Source: Pseudomonas citri
Lineage (GTDB): Bacteria > Pseudomonadota > Gammaproteobacteria > Pseudomonadales > Pseudomonadaceae
Length of the DNA: 64,000 nucleotides
NCBI RefSeq assembly: GCF_025336485.1
Contig: NZ_JAODAB010000001.1
Location: 124,001 to 188,000, forward strand
Reading direction: 5' to 3'
Shown: positions 39,384 through 50,742 of the stretch, piece after piece
Layout of the letters: each line of letters opens with the position of its first letter
How positions within the stretch are numbered: position 1 is the first letter of the stretch
Translations under genes and position numbers: made by a program
The notes under the pieces: generated by a model
Told to the model about the DNA's origin: nothing
The model's input: the letters and a program-made list of their open reading frames with translations, nothing else
Databases searched by the model: none

Positions 39384-39399
39384 TGGCACACATCTAGCT
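39384..39399 (+). promoter_or_regulatory. sigma-54 promoter of the 3-hydroxybutyrate operon
   Basis: TGGCACACATCTAGCT has GG and GC ten bases apart and a perfect TGGCAC. It lies 52 bp before the permease ATG. Confidence 0.85.
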
Positions 39400-39450
39400 A
39401 AAGCCTCTCCCACCGCTTCACCACAACAATAACAATCCAGGAGACACACC

Positions 39451-40842
39451 ATGAGTGTGATCATTGCCTTGGCAGCCCTCGCGCTGCTGATGGTTGCCGC
39501 CTACCGCGGCTACAGCGTCATTCTCTTCGCCCCCATCGCCGCCCTCGGTGCCGTCCTGCTCACCGATCCGTCCGCCGTTGCCCCCACCTTCACCGGGGTG
39601 TTCATGGAGAAAATGGTCGGCTTCATCAAACTGTATTTCCCGGTGTTCCTGCTCGGCGCGGTGTTCGGCAAGTTGATCGAACTGTCGGGCTTTTCCCGCT
39701 CCATCGTCGCGGCGGCGATTCACCTGCTCGGCACGCGTCAAGCCATGCTGGTGATCGTGCTGGTCTGCGCTTTGCTGACCTATGGCGGCGTATCGCTGTT
39801 CGTCGTGGTGTTCGCGGTGTACCCGTTCGCCGCCGAAATGTTCCGCCAGAGCAATATCCCCAAGCGGCTGATCCCGGCCACCATTGCCCTCGGTGCGTTC
39901 TCCTTCACCATGGACGCCCTGCCCGGCACGCCACAGATCCAGAACATCATCCCCAGCACCTTCTTCAACACCACCGCCTGGGCCGCGCCATGGCTGGGTG
40001 TGATCGGCACACTCTTCGTGTTCAGCATCGGCATGCTGTTCCTCCAGCGCCAGCGCAACAAGGCCCAGCGCGTGGGTGAAGGCTACGGCAGCGAACTGCG
40101 CAACGAACCGGAAACCGCCGAGGACATCCGCCTGCCCAACCCCTGGATCGCCGTCTCGCCACTGCTGGCGGTGGGCATCATGAACCTGTTGTTCACCCAG
40201 TGGATTCCCCAGTGGTACGGCAAGACCCACAGCCTGGCGCTGCCGGGCATGGCGGCACCGGTAACCAGCGACGTTGCCAAGCTCACGGCGATCTGGGCCG
40301 TACAAGCCGCATTGCTGGTGGGCATCGTCCTGGTCCTGCTGTTCGGCTTCCGGGCCATTCACAGCAAGCTGGCCGAAGGCAGCAAAAGCGCGGTGGGCGG
40401 TGCGTTGCTGGCGGCGATGAACACCGCATCGGAATACGGTTTCGGCGCGGTCATCGCATCCTTGCCGGGCTTCCTGGTGCTGGCCGACTGGCTCAAGAGT
40501 ATTCCCAATCCGCTGGTCAACGAAGCCGTGACCGTGACGCTGCTGGCGGGGATCACTGGCTCCGCCTCGGGCGGCATGAGCATCGCCCTGGCGGCCATGT
40601 CCGAAACCTTCATCAACGCCGCCCACGCCGCCAACATTCCGCTGGAGGTGTTGCACCGGGTGGCCGCCATGGCCAGCGGCGGCATGGACACCCTGCCGCA
40701 CAACGGCGCGGTGATCACCCTGCTGGCCGTGACCGGGCTGACCCACCGCGAAGCCTACAAAGACATTTTCTGCATTACGCTGATCAAGACCCTCGCGGTG
40801 TTCTTCGTGATCGGTGTGTTCTACGCCACTGGCATTGTGTGA
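39451..40842 (+). CDS. GntP-family permease, probably for D-3-hydroxybutyrate
   Basis: Integral membrane carrier of 463 residues with about 12 hydrophobic segments. GntP-family stretches are visible (LTYGGVSLFVVVFAVYPFA, DALPGTPQIQNIIPSTFF, GITGSASGGMSIALAAM, ASGGMDTLPHNGAVITLL). Founding members carry gluconate, but this one is seven bases before bdhA and behind an HbcR-type regulator, so 3-hydroxybutyrate or acetoacetate is the likely substrate. The ATG follows AGGAGA. Confidence 0.9.
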   Translation: MSVIIALAALALLMVAAYRGYSVILFAPIAALGAVLLTDPSAVAPTFTGVFMEKMVGFIKLYFPVFLLGAVFGKLIELSGFSRSIVAAAIHLLGTRQAMLVIVLVCALLTYGGVSLFVVVFAVYPFAAEMFRQSNIPKRLIPATIALGAFSFTMDALPGTPQIQNIIPSTFFNTTAWAAPWLGVIGTLFVFSIGMLFLQRQRNKAQRVGEGYGSELRNEPETAEDIRLPNPWIAVSPLLAVGIMNLLFTQWIPQWYGKTHSLALPGMAAPVTSDVAKLTAIWAVQAALLVGIVLVLLFGFRAIHSKLAEGSKSAVGGALLAAMNTASEYGFGAVIASLPGFLVLADWLKSIPNPLVNEAVTVTLLAGITGSASGGMSIALAAMSETFINAAHAANIPLEVLHRVAAMASGGMDTLPHNGAVITLLAVTGLTHREAYKDIFCITLIKTLAVFFVIGVFYATGIV

Positions 40843-40849
40843 GGTTCAA

Positions 40850-41626
40850 ATGACGACAACCCTTTCGGGCAAGACGGCCCTGGTCACCGGTTCCACCAGC
40901 GGCATCGGCCTGGGCATTGCCCTGAGCCTGGCCAAGGCCGGCGCCCACCTGATCCTCAACGGTTTTGGCGATGCTTCGGCGGTGATCGCCGAGGTGCAAC
41001 GGTTCGGCGGCAAGGTCGGCCATCATCCGGCCGATGTCAGCGACCCGGCGCAGATCGCCGACATGCTCGCCTACGCCGAGCGCGAGTTCGGTGGCGTGGA
41101 TATCCTGGTGAACAACGCCGGCATCCAGCACGTGGCCGCCGTGGAGGACTTTCCGGTGGAGCGCTGGGACTCGATCATCGCCATCAACCTCTCCTCGGTG
41201 TTCCACGCCACCCGCTTGAGCCTGCCGGGCATGCGCGCCAGGGGTTGGGGACGGATCGTCAACATCGCCTCGGTGCACGGCCAGGTCGGCTCGGTGGGCA
41301 AGGCCGCGTATGTCGCCGCCAAGCACGGGGTGATCGGCCTGACCAAGGTGGTCGGCCTGGAAACCGCCACCAGCAACGTGACCTGCAACGCCATTTGCCC
41401 CGGCTGGGTGCTGACGCCACTGGTGCAAAAGCAGATCGATGATCGCATCGCCACCGGCGTCGACCCGCAGCAGGCCCAGCATGACCTGCTGGCCGAGAAA
41501 CAACCCTCCCTGGAATTCGTCACCCCGCCGCAACTGGGGGAGCTGGTGCTGTTCCTCTGCAGCGGGGCCGGCAGCCAGGTGCGCGGCGCGGCGTGGAATA
41601 TCGATGGGGGGTGGTTGGCGCAGTAA
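40850..41626 (+). CDS. bdhA: D-3-hydroxybutyrate dehydrogenase
   Basis: Short-chain dehydrogenase of 258 residues that oxidises (R)-3-hydroxybutyrate to acetoacetate with NAD+. It has TGSTSGIGLGIA, NNAGIQHVAAVEDFP, catalytic SVHGQVGSVGKAAYVAAKHG and CNAICPGWVLTPLVQKQI, which are characteristic of BdhA. ATG 40850 follows GAGG; a longer reading begins inside the permease gene. It forms one unit with the permease. Confidence 0.95.
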   Translation: MTTTLSGKTALVTGSTSGIGLGIALSLAKAGAHLILNGFGDASAVIAEVQRFGGKVGHHPADVSDPAQIADMLAYAEREFGGVDILVNNAGIQHVAAVEDFPVERWDSIIAINLSSVFHATRLSLPGMRARGWGRIVNIASVHGQVGSVGKAAYVAAKHGVIGLTKVVGLETATSNVTCNAICPGWVLTPLVQKQIDDRIATGVDPQQAQHDLLAEKQPSLEFVTPPQLGELVLFLCSGAGSQVRGAAWNIDGGWLAQ

Positions 41627-41641
41627 ATCCCCTGCGATCCG

Positions 41642-41724
41642 CTGTGGCGAGGGGATTTAACGAAACGTCGCACCGCCCCGGCTTGTGGGAGCAAGGCTCC
41701 CACAGACAATTCCCCTCGCCACAG
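41642..41724. repeat. REP-type inverted repeats between bdhA and the acetoacetyl-CoA synthetase gene
   Basis: CTGTGGCGAGGGGA (41642-41655) faces TCCCCTCGCCACAG (41711-41724), with an inner GGGAGCAAGGCTCCC palindrome. It may reduce or terminate read-through into the next gene. Confidence 0.75.
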
Positions 41725-41775
41725 GATTAGGTCGCTCTATAGTTTGTGTGTAGATAAAAAAACAAGAGGCCCTCC

Positions 41776-43731
<1,956 letters not shown>

Positions 43732-43746
43732 CCTGAGCAGACCTAC

Positions 43747-44862
43747 TCAATCCATCAAACCCCACTCCCCCGCCGACGGATCGGGTGGCGTCCCCGCGCC
43801 CGATTCGGCATGCAGCTTGAGCCGCAACCGCAGGTTGTTCGCCGAATCGGCATTCTTCAGCGCTTCTTCCTCATCGATGGCCCCTTCGACCACCAGGTTG
43901 AACAGCGCCTGATCGAACGTCTGCATCCCCAGTTCCTCGGACTTTTCCATGATGCCCTTGAGCTCGCCCAACTCGTTGCGCCGGATCAGGTCGGCCACCG
44001 TGGGCGAGCCCAGCAACACTTCCACCGCCGCCCGGCGCTGGCCGGTGCGGGTGCGTACCAGGCGCTGGGAGACGAATGCCTTGAGGTTGTTGCCCAGGTC
44101 ATTCAACAGTTGCGGACGGCGCTCTTCTGGGAAGAAATTGACCACCCGGTCCAGGGCCTGGTTGGCGTTGTGGGCGTGCAAGGTGGAGATCACCAAGTGC
44201 CCGGTGTCGGCAAAGGACAGCGCATGTTCCATGGTCTCGCGGTCGCGGATCTCACCGATCAGCACCACGTCCGGCGCCTGGCGCAGGGTGTTTTTCAGGG
44301 CGGCATGGAAACTGCGGGTATCGACACCGACCTCGCGCTGATTGATGATCGATTTTTTGTGGCGATGGATGTATTCCACCGGGTCTTCGATGGTGATGAT
44401 GTGGCCGCTGCTGTTGCGATTTCGATAATCGATCAAGGCCGCCAGGGAGGTCGACTTGCCCGACCCCGTCGCTCCGACGAACAGCATCAACCCCTGCTTC
44501 TGCATGACGCTCTCGAGCAGTACCTTGGGCAGCTTCAGGTCTTCGAAGCGCGGGATATCCAATTTGACGTTGCGTATCACCATGGACACGTCGTTGCGTT
44601 GTTTGAAGACATTGACCCGGAACCGCCCGACGCCGGACAGGGAGATCGCCAGGTTCATTTCCAGTTCCCGATCGAACTCAAGGCGTTGTTCGGCGTCCAT
44701 CAAGGACTCGGCGAGCCCGGCAATGTCGCCGACCTTGAAGGCCTGGTTGCCCAGGGGCTTGAGCACCCCCTCGAATTTCGCGCACGGCGGCGCGCCGGTG
44801 GACAGGTAAAGGTCGGAGCCATCCTGGCTCGCCAGAATGCGTAACAAAGGATCGATTTCCAT
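43747..44862 (-). CDS. PilT/PilU-family type IV pilus retraction ATPase
   Basis: 371-residue GspE-superfamily ATPase with an N-terminal PAS-like domain, Walker A FVGATGSGKST, Asp-box/Walker B VVLIGEIRDRETM, and His box HLVISTLHAHNA. The long C-terminal tail and the sequence MEIDPLLRILASQDGSDLYLSTG are closer to PilU than PilT. It stands alone here, convergent with the acetoacetyl-CoA synthetase gene, without a pilT neighbour. PilU normally assists PilT in pilus retraction. Confidence 0.88.
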   Translation of the reverse strand: MEIDPLLRILASQDGSDLYLSTGAPPCAKFEGVLKPLGNQAFKVGDIAGLAESLMDAEQRLEFDRELEMNLAISLSGVGRFRVNVFKQRNDVSMVIRNVKLDIPRFEDLKLPKVLLESVMQKQGLMLFVGATGSGKSTSLAALIDYRNRNSSGHIITIEDPVEYIHRHKKSIINQREVGVDTRSFHAALKNTLRQAPDVVLIGEIRDRETMEHALSFADTGHLVISTLHAHNANQALDRVVNFFPEERRPQLLNDLGNNLKAFVSQRLVRTRTGQRRAAVEVLLGSPTVADLIRRNELGELKGIMEKSEELGMQTFDQALFNLVVEGAIDEEEALKNADSANNLRLRLKLHAESGAGTPPDPSAGEWGLMD

Positions 44863-44952
44863 GATCTGAAACTTCCGCGAGACGTCAATGAAACCAGCTC
44901 TTCACAGGATAGTAGACACCGCGATAGCGACATGAACTCCAGGAATGGCCCG

Positions 44953-47115
44953 ATGAATGCAACACCCACCGGCAGCGACAAACCGAACCTGATGGCCCGA
45001 CTGGACTGGGCCAGCGGTCCGCTGGGCGCTGCCCAGACCTGGCCCCAGAGCCTGCGGACGGCCGTGGACATGGTGCTCCATTGCCCGCTGCCGATGGCCT
45101 TGTTATGGGGACCGCAACTGGTCCATGTCTACAACGACGCCTTTGCCCGGCTGGCCGGCGACAAGCATCCGCGTGCGTTCGCCCAGCCGACCCATACCGC
45201 ATGGCCGGAACTGCGCAGCGTCACCGAACCGATTTACCAGCGCGTGCTGCAAGGCCAGACGCACCGTTGCCGCGACCAGCTATGGCGCTTGCCGTTTGCC
45301 GGGCGCCTTTGCGATGTCTGGCTGGACCTGACCTACGGCCCTGTGCACGACGAAAGCGGACACGTGGCCGGGATCCTGGTCACGGCGATCGAAACCAGCG
45401 AACGGCGACGCATGGCCCTGGAGTTCGAACGACGGTCCGAGGCCAGCCTCAAGGCCCAGCAGGAAAGCGAAGAGCGGCTGCAACTGGCCCTGGCCGCCGC
45501 CGAGGCGTTGGGTACCTGGGACTGGGACATCAGCGAAGACCGCTTCATTGCCGACGAGCACTTTGCCCTGTTGCACGGCGTCGAACCGCGGTTGTCGCGC
45601 CAGTTGCCCATCAGCGCCTACCTCGAAGGCGTGCACCCCGAAGACCGGGCGATGGTCACCCGCAGCATCAAGCACTGCATCACCCACGGCACCGAATATG
45701 CCGAGGAGTACCGCCTGTTGCACGCCGACGGCGAATTGCGCTGGGTATTCGTGCGCGGTCGCTGCTACAAGGACCGCCACGGCCGACCCAAGCGGTTTCT
45801 CGGCGCGGCGCTGGACCTGACCGAGCGCAAGCGAACCGAGGAAGCCCTGCGCAACCTCAACGAAACCCTTGAAGAACGGGTCATCGCCCGCACCCGGCAA
45901 CTGGCCGAGGCCAACCATCGCCTGCAAAACGAGATGATCGAACGCGAGCGCGCCGAAGAAGCGTTGCGTCATGCCCAGAAAATGGAAGCCGTGGGCCAGC
46001 TGACCGGCGGCATCGCCCATGACTTCAATAACATGCTCACCGGCATCCTTGGCAGCCTGGAACTGATGCAACGCTACATCGCCGACGGTCGCATCGACGA
46101 AATCGGTCGCTTCACCGAAGCCGCCGTGTCTTCGGCCAATCGCGCCGCGTCCCTGACCCATCGGTTGCTGGCCTTTTCCCGACGCCAGTCCCTGGACCGT
46201 AAACCGCTGGACGCCAATGCCCTGGTCCGCTCACTCGAAGACCTGCTGAGCCGGACCACCGGCGATCACATCGCCCTGCGCCTGCAACTGGCCGATGAGC
46301 TGTGGCCGGTCAGCACCGACGCCAGCCAGTTGGAGAACGCCCTGCTCAACCTGGTGATCAACGCGCGCGACGCCATGCCCGACGGTGGCGAGTTGAGCGT
46401 CGAAACCGCCAATATCTACCTCGACGGCAATGACCTGAGCAACCTGGAACCGGTCAAGGCCGGGGATTACGTCATGATCGCCGTGCGCGACAACGGCAGC
46501 GGCATGACCCCTTCGGTGCTGGCGAAAGCCTTCGACCCGTTCTTCACCACCAAGCCCATCGGCCAGGGCACCGGGCTGGGGTTGTCGATGATCTACGGCT
46601 TTGCCCAGCAGTCGGGCGGGCACCTGAGCCTGGACAGTGTCCCGGGCCAGGGCACGCGGGTGCAGTTGTACCTGCCACGGCTACACGTCACTCCCGCCGA
46701 AGAGCCGGTGTCACCCACGGCGGTCGATGCCCCGCCGGCCATCGCCGGGGAAACCGTGTTGCTGGTGGAGGACGAACCGGCGGTGCGGATGCTGGTGTTG
46801 GATCTGCTGGAGAACCTCGGCTATACCGCCTTGCAGGCTCAGGATGCCAAGGGTGCGCTGGCGCAGCTGGAGTCGGAGCAGCGCGTCGACCTGCTGGTGA
46901 CCGATGTCGGCCTGCCAGGCATGAATGGCCGGCAACTGGCGGAGATCGCCCGCCAGCACCGGCCCGGCCTGAAAGTGCTGTTCATGACCGGCTACGCGCA
47001 AAAAGCCGCCGAACGCCAAGGCTTCCTCGAACACGGCATGGACATGATCGCCAAGCCTTTCACCCTGGATCAGTTGGCGAACAAGATACGGGCGATGATC
47101 AACCATGACGCATGA
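44953..47115 (+). CDS. hybrid sensor histidine kinase with PAS domains and receiver
   Basis: About 720 residues without clear membrane segments, so it is cytoplasmic. Order: an N-terminal PAS/GAF-like domain ([17 protein letters not shown]), a PAS-PAC domain ([24 protein letters not shown] to [12 protein letters not shown]), a coiled coil, a HisKA domain with phospho-accepting His in [11 protein letters not shown], an ATPase domain ([29 protein letters not shown]), then a receiver with acceptor Asp in [10 protein letters not shown] and a TGYAQKA segment. The signal is unknown. ATG 44953 follows AGGA; ATG 44932 is the alternative. Confidence 0.88.
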   Translation: MNATPTGSDKPNLMARLDWASGPLGAAQTWPQSLRTAVDMVLHCPLPMALLWGPQLVHVYNDAFARLAGDKHPRAFAQPTHTAWPELRSVTEPIYQRVLQGQTHRCRDQLWRLPFAGRLCDVWLDLTYGPVHDESGHVAGILVTAIETSERRRMALEFERRSEASLKAQQESEERLQLALAAAEALGTWDWDISEDRFIADEHFALLHGVEPRLSRQLPISAYLEGVHPEDRAMVTRSIKHCITHGTEYAEEYRLLHADGELRWVFVRGRCYKDRHGRPKRFLGAALDLTERKRTEEALRNLNETLEERVIARTRQLAEANHRLQNEMIERERAEEALRHAQKMEAVGQLTGGIAHDFNNMLTGILGSLELMQRYIADGRIDEIGRFTEAAVSSANRAASLTHRLLAFSRRQSLDRKPLDANALVRSLEDLLSRTTGDHIALRLQLADELWPVSTDASQLENALLNLVINARDAMPDGGELSVETANIYLDGNDLSNLEPVKAGDYVMIAVRDNGSGMTPSVLAKAFDPFFTTKPIGQGTGLGLSMIYGFAQQSGGHLSLDSVPGQGTRVQLYLPRLHVTPAEEPVSPTAVDAPPAIAGETVLLVEDEPAVRMLVLDLLENLGYTALQAQDAKGALAQLESEQRVDLLVTDVGLPGMNGRQLAEIARQHRPGLKVLFMTGYAQKAAERQGFLEHGMDMIAKPFTLDQLANKIRAMINHDA

Positions 47116-47122
47116 CTGAGGC

Positions 47123-47258
47123 TTGTACGAAAAGTCGCCGAGCGGCGATCAGGCAAGGCGAAAACAGGCGAGGAAGCGGAGTTTACTGATGTAAATGAGC
47201 ATTCCGAGCCTGTTTTCAACGCAGAATGATCGTCGCGCAGGCACTTTTCGTACAAAGC
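47123..47258. mobile_element. MITE-like element with terminal inverted repeats and 7-bp target duplication
   Basis: About 136 bp without coding capacity. The left end TTGTACGAAAAGT is mirrored by ACTTTTCGTACAA near the right end, which has three extra bases. CTGAGGC occurs directly before (47116-47122) and directly after (47259-47265), which looks like a target-site duplication. It lies right after the kinase stop codon and before the second parvulin gene. I recall closely similar sequences scattered in Pseudomonas genomes. Confidence 0.75.
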
Positions 47259-47300
47259 CTGAGGCATAATCGCCGCCCCATACCCCAGGTCACCGCTGCA

Positions 47301-47576
47301 ATGAAAGCCCAAGCCCGCCACATCCTGGTGAAAACCGCCGAAGAAGCCGAACAGCTCAAGCAACGCATCGCCAAAGGCGAAGCCTTCGATGTGCTGGCCA
47401 AGAAATACTCCACCTGCCCCTCGGGCAAACGCGGCGGCGACCTCGGCGAGGTGCGTCCGGGGCAGATGGTCGGCGTGATCGACGCGGTGATTTTCAAGAA
47501 GCCACTGCGGGTGGTGCATGGGCCGATCAAGAGCAAGTTCGGGTATCACCTGGTGCAGGTGTTTTATCGGGATTGA
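47301..47576 (+). CDS. parvulin-type peptidyl-prolyl isomerase, second copy
   Basis: 91-residue rotamase (ARHILVKTAEEAEQLKQRIAKGEAF, STCPSGKRGGDLGEVRPGQMV, KSKFGYHLVQVFYRD). It is closely related in layout to the protein at 31668 but more basic. ATG 47301 begins the family sequence; earlier codons run into the mobile element and are ignored. Confidence 0.9.
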   Translation: MKAQARHILVKTAEEAEQLKQRIAKGEAFDVLAKKYSTCPSGKRGGDLGEVRPGQMVGVIDAVIFKKPLRVVHGPIKSKFGYHLVQVFYRD

Positions 47577-47625
47577 GGCGACCTACCTTCAGGACGCCAC
47601 GGGGTACTCCCCATTCCATGCATGA

Positions 47626-48543
47626 TCATTGCTTGGGAATCAACGCCCCCGGCACCTGAATCACCCTGCTCGCCAGCAGATGCCCGGCCTCGGCCGCCTC
47701 CACCGCGCTGCCGCCGAGCAAGCGACTCGCCAGGTAGGCGGCGCTGAAGGAGTCCCCGGCTGCCGTCGTGTCCGCCACCCGCTCGACCCGCCGGGCAGGC
47801 ACTTCATGGGCCTGGCCATCGCAACGAATCAGGCAGGCCTCGGCGCCGCGCTTGAGCACCACTTCCGGCGTGCCGAATTCCTCATAGGCGGCGAACACCG
47901 CCTCGCTGTCGGCATGACCGAACAACACCTGTTCGTCTTCCAGGGTCAGCAGCGCCAGTCCCACATAGGGCAGGACGCTGCGGTACGCCGCCCGAGCCGC
48001 GCAGGCCGAGGTCCAGAGCCTGGGCCGGTAGTTATTGTCGAACACCACCTGGGCCCCACGCCGACGCGCCTCGACCAAGGTCTCGATGAGCCTGGCGCGG
48101 CCCTGCTCGCCCAGCACCGCCAGGGTGATCCCGCTGAAATACAGCACGTCGTAATCCGGCAGCGCTGCCAGGATCGGCCCGGCCGCCGGCGTGGTGAAGC
48201 ATTCACGCACCGCCGCCTCGTTGCGCCAGTACAAAAAGCGCCGCTCACCGGCCGCATCGGTCTGGATGCAATACAACCCCGGCAGGCGCCCGGGCAGGCG
48301 TTGGACCCTGTCCAGGCCGATGTTCTCAGCGGCCCAGGCCTGGCACATGGCGTCGCTGAAACTGTCGTCGCCCAGGGCCGTGACGTAATCCACCGCGCCT
48401 CTGTCGCCCAGCGCACGGGCCAGGTACACCGCCGTGTTCAAAGTGTCACCGCCGAAGCTTTGTTGCAGGCTGCCGTCAGCGCGTTGCTGCAGTTCGATCA
48501 TGCATTCGCCGATCAGGGCGATGCGGGGTTTGGGGTTGCTCAT
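47626..48543 (-). CDS. kdgK: 2-keto-3-deoxygluconate kinase (PfkB family)
   Basis: 305-residue ribokinase-family kinase. It has IALIGECMIEL at the start, GGDTLNTAVYLARAL as substrate loop, and DTTAAGDSFSAAYL with the catalytic Asp and anion hole near the C-terminus. It phosphorylates 2-keto-3-deoxygluconate to KDPG, which enters the Entner-Doudoroff pathway. ATG 48543 (MSNPKPRIALIGE) is chosen; 25 codons of upstream frame overlap the preceding gene's end. It follows the glucosaminate-dehydratase-like gene by 53 bp, which supports a common pathway. Confidence 0.88.
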   Translation of the reverse strand: MSNPKPRIALIGECMIELQQRADGSLQQSFGGDTLNTAVYLARALGDRGAVDYVTALGDDSFSDAMCQAWAAENIGLDRVQRLPGRLPGLYCIQTDAAGERRFLYWRNEAAVRECFTTPAAGPILAALPDYDVLYFSGITLAVLGEQGRARLIETLVEARRRGAQVVFDNNYRPRLWTSACAARAAYRSVLPYVGLALLTLEDEQVLFGHADSEAVFAAYEEFGTPEVVLKRGAEACLIRCDGQAHEVPARRVERVADTTAAGDSFSAAYLASRLLGGSAVEAAEAGHLLASRVIQVPGALIPKQ

Positions 48544-48596
48544 GGGGCATCCTGAGGGTTCTGGGGTGTCTGGGAGGTTGCTATCGCGGGCAAGCC

Positions 48597-49814
48597 TTAG
48601 AAACAAGTTTCCACACACTCGACCACCCGCAACTGCTCATCCACCAGGCACCCCACCCGCCACTTGTCGAAGGTCAGGCATGGATGCGATGTACCAAACG
48701 AAATAATGTCCCCCACGCGCAACTCAACCCCCGGCGCCACGCTCATGAACGCATGCTGATCCATCACCGCCGTCACCTTGCAGCCACTCACGTCATCCCC
48801 TCTAACCGAATCCGCTCCAGCCTTGTAGCGCATGAGCGGCACCGGCAACCCGGCGTCGTAGGCCACGTCGCGCTTGCCCAGGGCGATCACCGCAAAACCC
48901 GGTTCCGGCAGTGATTGCACATGGGCCCAGACCTCCAGGGCCGGTTGCAGACCTTCGTGCAGGTCATGGCGACGTTCGAGCACGCAACACTGGGCTTGCT
49001 TGTAGATGCCATGGTCATGGGCCACGTAGCTGCCGGGGCGCAGCACACTGAGGAAACGCCCGTGGGCATTCTGGGCTTCGAAGGATTCGGCGATCAGGTC
49101 ATACCAGGCCGACCCCGAGGCGGTGATGATCGGTTTGGCGATGGCAAAGGCGCCGTTGTCCTGCAACTGCACCGCCAACCGCACCAAAGACCCGGCAAAG
49201 GCGCGAATGTCACTGATGGCGTGGTCACCGTGAATGACGCCCTCGTAGCCTTCGATGCCGGTCAAGGCCAGTGCCGGTTGCGCCCGGATCGCCTCGGCCA
49301 GCGCCAACACCTCGGCCTCGCTGCGGCAGCCACAGCGGCCGCCGACCACGCCGTACTCGATCATCACATTGAGCCGCACGCCGCGAGAGGCGAAGTAAGC
49401 GCCCAGGTCAGCGACGTTGTCCGGATGATCCACCAGGCAATGGAATTCGAACGCCGGGTCGGCCAGCAGGTCGGCGATCAACGCCATGTTCGGCGTGCCC
49501 ACCAGTTGGTTGGCCATCAGCACCCGTCGCACGCCGTGGGCGTAGCCGGCACGGGTCTGCACTGCGGTGGCAAGGGTCAGGCCCCAGGCGCCGGCGTCGA
49601 GCTGCCGGCGAAACAGCGCCGGTGTCATGCTGGTCTTGCCATGGGGCGCCAGTTCGGCACCGCTGTCGCGGACGAATTGCTGCATCCAGCGAATGTTGTG
49701 CGCAAGCGCCGCGCGATGCAGCACCAACGCCGGCAGGCTGACGTCGCGCAGCAGGTGGGCGCCGACGCTGGCCGCGCCTTTCTCGACGCTGACGTTATGA
49801 ATGACAGACGACAT
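48597..49814 (-). CDS. D-threonine-aldolase-fold PLP enzyme, probable D-glucosaminate dehydratase
   Basis: 405 residues, alanine-racemase-type barrel. The PLP lysine is in LAPHGKTSMTPALFRRQL, the C-terminal beta domain carries a metal site in SFGTSHPCLTFDKW, and a basic barrel end is at ALGKRDVAYDAGLP. Such proteins include D-threonine aldolase, D-serine dehydratase and the Pseudomonas D-glucosaminate dehydratase, which yields 2-keto-3-deoxygluconate and ammonia. The neighbour kdgK uses exactly that product, so I favour the last, as an inference from context. ATG 49814 (MSSVIHNVSVEKG) is chosen over an upstream frame. Confidence 0.72.
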   Translation of the reverse strand: MSSVIHNVSVEKGAASVGAHLLRDVSLPALVLHRAALAHNIRWMQQFVRDSGAELAPHGKTSMTPALFRRQLDAGAWGLTLATAVQTRAGYAHGVRRVLMANQLVGTPNMALIADLLADPAFEFHCLVDHPDNVADLGAYFASRGVRLNVMIEYGVVGGRCGCRSEAEVLALAEAIRAQPALALTGIEGYEGVIHGDHAISDIRAFAGSLVRLAVQLQDNGAFAIAKPIITASGSAWYDLIAESFEAQNAHGRFLSVLRPGSYVAHDHGIYKQAQCCVLERRHDLHEGLQPALEVWAHVQSLPEPGFAVIALGKRDVAYDAGLPVPLMRYKAGADSVRGDDVSGCKVTAVMDQHAFMSVAPGVELRVGDIISFGTSHPCLTFDKWRVGCLVDEQLRVVECVETCF

Positions 49815-49843
49815 GTTCGAACTCCTCACGCAGCGGTGGCTGT

Positions 49844-50623
49844 TTATTCGTTGATCCGACGGGCCAGGTTGTTGGCGCTTTCGATCAGCACCCGGCGGTA
49901 GTCGGCGTAATTGTTCTTGGCGTCGGCCCGTGGGGCGACGATGCACAGGGTGGCGATGGCCACACCACTGGGATCCTTGACCGGCGCAGCGAAGCAGTGG
50001 GTGAAGGTGTCAGCGACGCTATCGAACGAGAAAAACCCCTCGGCACCGGCCTCACGGATTTCCTTGAGGAACTGCTCCAACGGCAGGCGCTCGCCGTCCG
50101 GCAGGATGAAATCGTCGGGGTCGATCAGATCGACGATCTGCTGGTCGCTCAAGTGCGCCAGCAGCAGGCGGCCGGACGCGGTCCAGGGGATCGGCGCGTT
50201 TTCCCCGATGTCCGAGGAAATACGAAAGTGTCGCTCGCCCTCCTTCATCAGCGCGACGGTGTATTTGCGCCCGTTGAGCAGACACATCTGTGCGGTTTCC
50301 CGGGTCTGGCGCACGATTTCCTGCAAGGCCTGGTCAGCCTCGCGGCTCAAATCGAAATGGCGTAAATGCGCCTGCCCGAGAAAATACAACTGGCGGCCCA
50401 GGTAGACGTGACCGTCCTTGCCCACCGGTTCGAGGATGCGCCGTTCCAGCAGCGACGCCACCAGCTCGTAGACGGTGGACTTGGGGCTGCCGATGCCGCT
50501 GGCAATGTCGTTCGGCCGCAGCGGCTGGCCGATTTCCTTGAGGAAATCGAGGATATCGAACGCGCGATCCAGTCCCTTGGCCCGGCGCTTGATGGTGTCT
50601 TCGGTCATGTCTTTGGTTCCCAT
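49844..50623 (-). CDS. IclR-family transcriptional regulator
   Basis: 259 residues. It has an N-terminal winged helix (LDRAFDILDFLKEIGQPLRPNDIASGIGSPKSTVYELVASLLERRIL) and a C-terminal effector domain (GENAPIPWTASGRLLLAHLSD, DSVADTFTHCFAAPVKDPSGVAIATLCIVAP). It lies inside the operon it probably controls, between ridA and the dehydratase gene. A dyad before the transporter genes is a possible operator. Confidence 0.9.
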   Translation of the reverse strand: MGTKDMTEDTIKRRAKGLDRAFDILDFLKEIGQPLRPNDIASGIGSPKSTVYELVASLLERRILEPVGKDGHVYLGRQLYFLGQAHLRHFDLSREADQALQEIVRQTRETAQMCLLNGRKYTVALMKEGERHFRISSDIGENAPIPWTASGRLLLAHLSDQQIVDLIDPDDFILPDGERLPLEQFLKEIREAGAEGFFSFDSVADTFTHCFAAPVKDPSGVAIATLCIVAPRADAKNNYADYRRVLIESANNLARRINE

Positions 50624-50673
50624 TCAGTTGGCCGGGAGTGTAACCAGACAGTTGTGGCGTCTGGTAGATCGCT

Positions 50674-50738
50674 ATCGCGGGCAAGCCTTGCTCCCACAGG
50701 CACAGCTTGATCTTGTGGGAGCAAGGCTTGCCCGCGAT
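50674..50738. repeat. paired REP sequences (BIME) between ridA and the IclR gene
   Basis: Two copies of a 25-bp sequence (core GCAAGCCTTGCTCCCACA) are in perfect inverted orientation, 15 bp apart (50674-50698 and 50714-50738). In RNA they form a long hairpin inside the operon just after ridA. Confidence 0.9.
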
Positions 50739-50742
50739 GGCC

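Noticed and set aside
39418..40746. 442-codon minus-strand frame opposite the GntP permease
   Set aside because: Composition (His, Gln, Gly, Asp rich) is typical of an antisense frame of a membrane protein gene.
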